Positions 59,426-64,000 of a stretch of DNA of 64,000 nt are shown here, piece after piece. A program made the position numbers and the translations under genes. Where the stretch lies: the NCBI GenBank assembly GCA_037833965.1, contig AP031358.1, positions 4,410,001-4,474,000 on the forward strand. Direction: 5' to 3'. The notes under the pieces were generated by a model, which worked only from the letters and a program-made list of their open reading frames with translations, had not been told where the DNA came from and searched no databases. This stretch comes from Marchantia polymorpha subsp. ruderalis. Taxonomy: Eukaryota; Streptophyta; Marchantiopsida; Marchantiales; Marchantiaceae. Numbering within the stretch: the stretch's first letter is position 1; each line of letters starts with the position of its first letter.

Positions 59426-59995
59426 GTCTGCAAAAGTACATCAAAAGCCTAAAAAGCCTTGAACGACACGAAGAAGAGAGGGCACAACTAAAGGGTTTGA
59501 AACTCGACACTGCCCATTGACTCATCGCCGTGCTGCGAGCAGAATATCATCATCGTCTTTGCAGTGGACTTGACCTTGCTACTTCCTATTTGCTCTCACG
59601 ACGCTTATAAACCCCTACCCTCGAATGCCATACAAACTGAAGAGAAAAGATCCAACACCGAGAGAATGGGAAATATGATGACTCTTCTGAATCTGCGACT
59701 CACTTCATAAGGACACGACTATGTACATTCCCTTATTCATGAACACGGTAGGTATTTACTCCCGCTTCTCGAGTAGACTGATTGATTACGTGCATCGAGT
59801 GCAATCGACCACGACATCCTCTCTTTCTGCGACTTTCCTTCAGAATCCTCCACACCTCACTCGTTGCAAATCCCCGCTTCGATGACCCCCTTCTCACACC
59901 AAAGCGAGTCCGACACATTTTGATGTCATTGAATTTCACATAGTACCCCGCAGATCATGAGCAGCCGCACCTTCACCTTCAGCATCAAGCCACCA

Positions 59996-60024
59996 CCCCC
60001 CCCCCCCCCCCCCCCCCCCCCCCC
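59996..60024. repeat. Run of 29 C
   Basis: An uninterrupted poly-C tract (poly-G on the minus strand). It sits in a plus frame (59957-60241) that would encode a proline run, but the frame lacks other signs of a gene. The length may be uncertain because of sequencing of homopolymers. Confidence 0.9.
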
Positions 60025-60241
60025 TGCTTATCGTAGTCGCCAAGCAAATGATGCGATATGTGCAAATTCGGTGGCTTCCTCCACAAGCAAACGCAAAGTG
60101 AACACTTGGTGCTGCTGGGACGATAATTCCGGTTTACGAGAAGCAAATGAACATAAATTAGTGCGTCCAATCACGAGACAAGAATTGATTACTGTCCGCA
60201 GAGCGGCGAAGGCGAAGATGATGTTGCGAGCCCCGAAGTAG

Positions 60242-63200
60242 GCCCTGGCTTAGGTCAGATTCTTCTTCGGCCTCACTAGTAGTAGGCTCAGAAGAAATTG
60301 TCCACGTGGGAGGCTATCTGTCCTTCTCAGAGAGGAACCCCGGGTCGACTCACCTGACCTGACTTGAGGTCGGGTTTCCTCTATCCCTAATCCAGTTCTC
60401 CCTCACCGCGTCCTTTGGGGATAGGTATTGCATCATAGTACGATAAGGCAACATACAACAATATTCTGTATGTCATATATTTGTAGCTTTTTCTTATCTG
60501 GTGTTACCACGGTCTCCCAACAATCATGCATGTTTGGATTAACGCAGCTTTTTTCTTCAGTTTAGTCCGGAAATCAATAATATTATTATCTTGCTATATA
60601 TTTATTTTTAAAAAAATTAGATACAACTCTTATACATGTGACTAACAATTTTATCTTATTTTTTATTTGAAAAAAATAATTTAGATGCAACTCTTATACA
60701 TGTGACTAACTGAGTTTTCAAAAGTCATATATTAACTATCCATGAGTACATGAAGTATGTGGAATTTGCAATGATCGATAACCCATGTGGATTGAGAGTT
60801 CATTTATTTTGCATTTATTTTAATGGGGATGAGAGTAAATATAAACTCATATCATATCAAAGTTTTTTAAAAACATGGTGGTTACATACCATCCTATACA
60901 TTTTCAAACCCTCTATAAACAAGGTTTCAAAACATACGGATATTTGAAAAGATTATTTTTTGTTATTTAAACCTGGAATTATTTGAAGCTTTGTCTTTGG
61001 AATTTAAAGTAATCATACAAAAAAATTAAAAAAAATGGATGAGCAGCAAATATTTAATTTCAATAAATTTAAAAAAATCATAGATCGTGTTTCTTGCTCA
61101 TGTAGAACAACCATTTGAGATATATCATATGAGTATCTTAATCGTATATAACGTATTTGATGTATTGGAGTTTAGACCCATGTTGCCACGCGTAGCTTGT
61201 ACATTGTATCCCTATAAGAGCACTTATAGTCCTAGACGTGACCTTGTCATGCTTTGGGCTAAATTTCTCAACCAGTTTTGTTTCTTTTTATTACCTGATG
61301 TTACCATGATCATTACCAATTAACCCCGACGTTAACCGAGATAACAATAGTCGATACAAACAATGGACTTCCTATTCTACGCTTGTTGCCTCCGGTCCTG
61401 TCCTTTCCTGACCGGTCTTTGACTTCCATTCGGAGTTTTGCTGCTTCCTGATTTATCATTCAGATTCGCTGTCCTGCATCTTCGGTGGAAGATCATCTTT
61501 CACTGAGGAAGCTTAGAAAGATAAAAAGGTCAACTACTTGGTCCGTAGGATTTCCCTATCTTTGTAGCTCCGGGACCTGGTTCTGGACTTGGACCGAAGA
61601 ATTCCCTCAAGACTTGATCCATGGGGTCCAAATTGAATTGGGAGTGGATACAAGGAACATGTGAGCTCCTCTGAGCGATATCTACTTGCTTGCTAAATAT
61701 TCAGATTCCTGTTTATGGAGATTAAAGCGATGATGTATGCGGGTGGAATAGTGCCTGCTATTTAGGCTGCGCACAGTCGTGGCGCTTGTGCAAGGTTTTG
61801 GCGTTTTTGGATGTCCATGTGTCTGTGTCCCACCGACGCATATTCGGGCTCATAATGTTAGTTAATGTTAATTAACTAACATAGGGATAATGTGTAGTAG
61901 TGCTGCATTTCTCTGCATGAACATTGCATGAGCAGAGGCTTCGGACTTCTCGTGCAGCATTTTTTCTTTTGCTCTCAGATGCCTTCTCGGTTTTAGATGT
62001 TTCCACTCAACTTTTGTGGCAAAACAGTGTAAATAAAGAGTGGAAGGGTGTGGAATTTTTTTAAGAATAACTATTGGTAAGGTAACTATTATAACTATGT
62101 ATTGTGTACTCCATTTCACATGAAAAAACCTCAGAAACGACAAGCTTTTGATGTAAAACCTTGCATTCTCATCACCGCTTTTCATCTAATATAGCAATTG
62201 GAATGTAATATATCATGGAACATAACTTACATCGTTTTTCAAACCCTGTGAACAAATAATAAGATGATTTTGTTGCATCCAAATATGCCAATATTTTTTT
62301 GAAATAATTGTCCAATTACTAGCATTTGCCAACATGCACATAACAGCCACAATTATAGTTCAAGGTACTTCACAGATATGGAACCTTCGAAGCAACCACA
62401 AAAGGATTCAGAACCTTTAAATTTATTGAAGAAATTTAAGATGTTTATAATTTACTTGCACAACGTTTGTCATATATACCTAGAACAATCCCCGTGATTA
62501 GTATTCATATCATATTGAATTCCAAATATAGAACAAAATCTTCATGTGATCATAACCCAAAAATTTTGAAAAAATATGAATCTCATATTTCATGTATTAC
62601 AATTTCTATAAGAAAAAGGTTTAAATTTATTCATGTAATTTTTAAAAATTAACTTGAAAAAAAAAGTGACTATGATGATGAATTAATATATATTCAAATG
62701 AGATTTCAACGGAATCTTCATCCATAATTAACTTTTGAATTTAAAGCACAAACAAAATTTGTAAACAAGATAGGTAAAATAACATAAACTATTACGCTGA
62801 GGTACATCATTTTATCCATATGCTGATATAAAATATTAAATCAAAATATATGACATATCGCAGTAAGGTTCATGAAAATCACATATTTTAGGATGAAAAA
62901 AATGAGATGTTTTTTATTAAAATTTCAACCGGTTATGAAAAAAATATTTACATCTATATTATCAAAAAATGAGATAATTGATATATGTCGAGACTCATAA
63001 AGAGCTGAACATCTTACACATAATACTGTTACACTTGTTTGAACATCGATAGATTAAGATAATGTGACATGTATTGCGAATTTCATGATAACCAGGCATG
63101 TTGTTGAATTTGAGTTTTTATTGAAATCATGATAAAATAAATTTTAATTAATTATATGTATTTAATAATCATTCAAGAAAACATATGTTGGATTGTATAA

Positions 63201-64000
63201 TACAAAAAAAGTAAAATAAAAAATATAACAGACGCAAAAAGATAAAATTATCATAACAGATGAATATATATAATAATGTTACTAAAACTATACATATTTT
63301 ACTACATAAATTTTTTTGAATTCTTTGATAAATCTTCAAAGCAATCAAAATTCAAAACTTCTTAAGAAAACTTGATACAATATGTAAGGGTTTTAATATT
63401 TTATTCATATTAAGTATTAACAAGCAAGTTATATATGTAATATATCAATATTATAAAATATTTATATAATTATTTGAACCAAGTCTTATCCAAGTGCCAA
63501 AATTGCAAAAAGTTTGATATCAATGAGAGCTTAACATTTTGATGAAGATTTAATAAAAATTAAATTTTCATGGAAAAACAATAACAATTCAGTGTTTCAA
63601 GTTGAAGCAATAAAAAACCCCAAGATTACATTTATTATGTTGCAATGTGATCTGTTTATTGAAATATATAACATTCTAAATTATGATAATTTTTGTATAT
63701 ATTGTTAAGTCAAAAATAAAGATTTGGACTAGTATACATTTTTCTTTAAACATGAAAGATTCACAAATGATTTGTCAAATGCTCTTTGAAAAAATAAAAT
63801 TTCTATTTATCATGTAAAATGTTCTAATATATTATTATATTATTTTAACAAATTCTAAACATATTTATACTATTTCATATCATATTGTAATATTATATGA
63901 TACATAAATTATTAATATTTCATATTAAAAATAATATTATATATACATACATTGAAATACATACTTACATATTAAAATTGGTCATTTTTTGAGTTAAAAT
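60242..64000. other. AT-rich gene-free end of the window
   Basis: Composition falls to very AT-rich after about 60,560. A tandem duplication with shared block CAACTCTTATACATGTGACT lies at 60611-60646 and 60671-60710. Short frames such as 61087-61323 are unassigned. From 62,200 to 64,000 I see only A/T-rich sequence with no features. Confidence 0.6.

Noticed and set aside
59957-60241. 94-codon frame with a poly-Pro run
   Set aside because: The run comes from the C29 tract; no homology and no supporting gene structure.
1-64000. CRISPR arrays, bacterial operons, rRNA genes or organelle-DNA insertions
   Set aside because: Nothing of the kind seen; tandem repeats here lack regular unique spacers and the genes are intron-bearing plant genes.

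Overview
This is plant nuclear DNA, most likely from a bryophyte and probably a liverwort of the Marchantia type. It has GT-AG introns with CTAAC-like branch sites, a plant class XI myosin, a plant CCCH/KH zinc-finger gene, very long purine- or pyrimidine-rich gene leaders, AT-rich repeat deserts and a decayed coiled-coil gene family that I recall (unverified) as strongly expanded in liverwort gene sets. The species call is inference.

Layout. 1-2.7 kb: AT-rich intergenic. 2.7-20.5 kb: a complete class XI myosin gene on +, with GA/G-rich promoter-leader, 39 proposed coding exons and 1536 codons. 20.5-25.2 kb: a short gap, then the 3' part of a CCCH/KH RNA-binding gene on +. 25.2-51.2 kb: a transposon-rich, mostly AT-rich block. 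It holds LTR-like repeats, two broken hAT transposases, an LTR-retroelement primer site, a three-exon fragment of COP9 signalosome subunit 3, a decayed lineage-specific coiled-coil family member (-), a possible pogo-like tail, a Ty1/copia integrase remnant, a small inverted-repeat element and CACTA-like repeats. 51.26-52.25 kb: a perfect GC-rich hairpin, an intact tRNA-Glu(UUC) and a tandem array of tRNA-flanking repeats with a 19-nt copy of the tRNA 3' end. 53.5-56.8 kb: a conserved plant protein of unknown function on -, three exons, 334 aa. 56.8-60 kb: its GA/CT-rich upstream region plus small tandem repeats. 60-64 kb: AT-rich and gene-free as far as I can see.

Three host genes look intact or nearly so: myosin XI (actin-based transport), the CCCH/KH protein (RNA binding; 5' end not located) and the 334-aa unknown. 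tRNA-Glu is intact. Most of the middle is decaying mobile DNA. The most interesting feature is inside the myosin gene. Its longest intron holds a 1342-nt exon, in frame with the preceding exon, that would replace the whole cargo-binding tail with a basic Ser/Pro-rich tail of about 446 residues. It has its own stop codon and a downstream AATAAA. This predicts a second, tail-swapped myosin XI isoform made by alternative splicing and polyadenylation. Exon borders were read by eye from splice signals, phase and family homology; no alignment was run.
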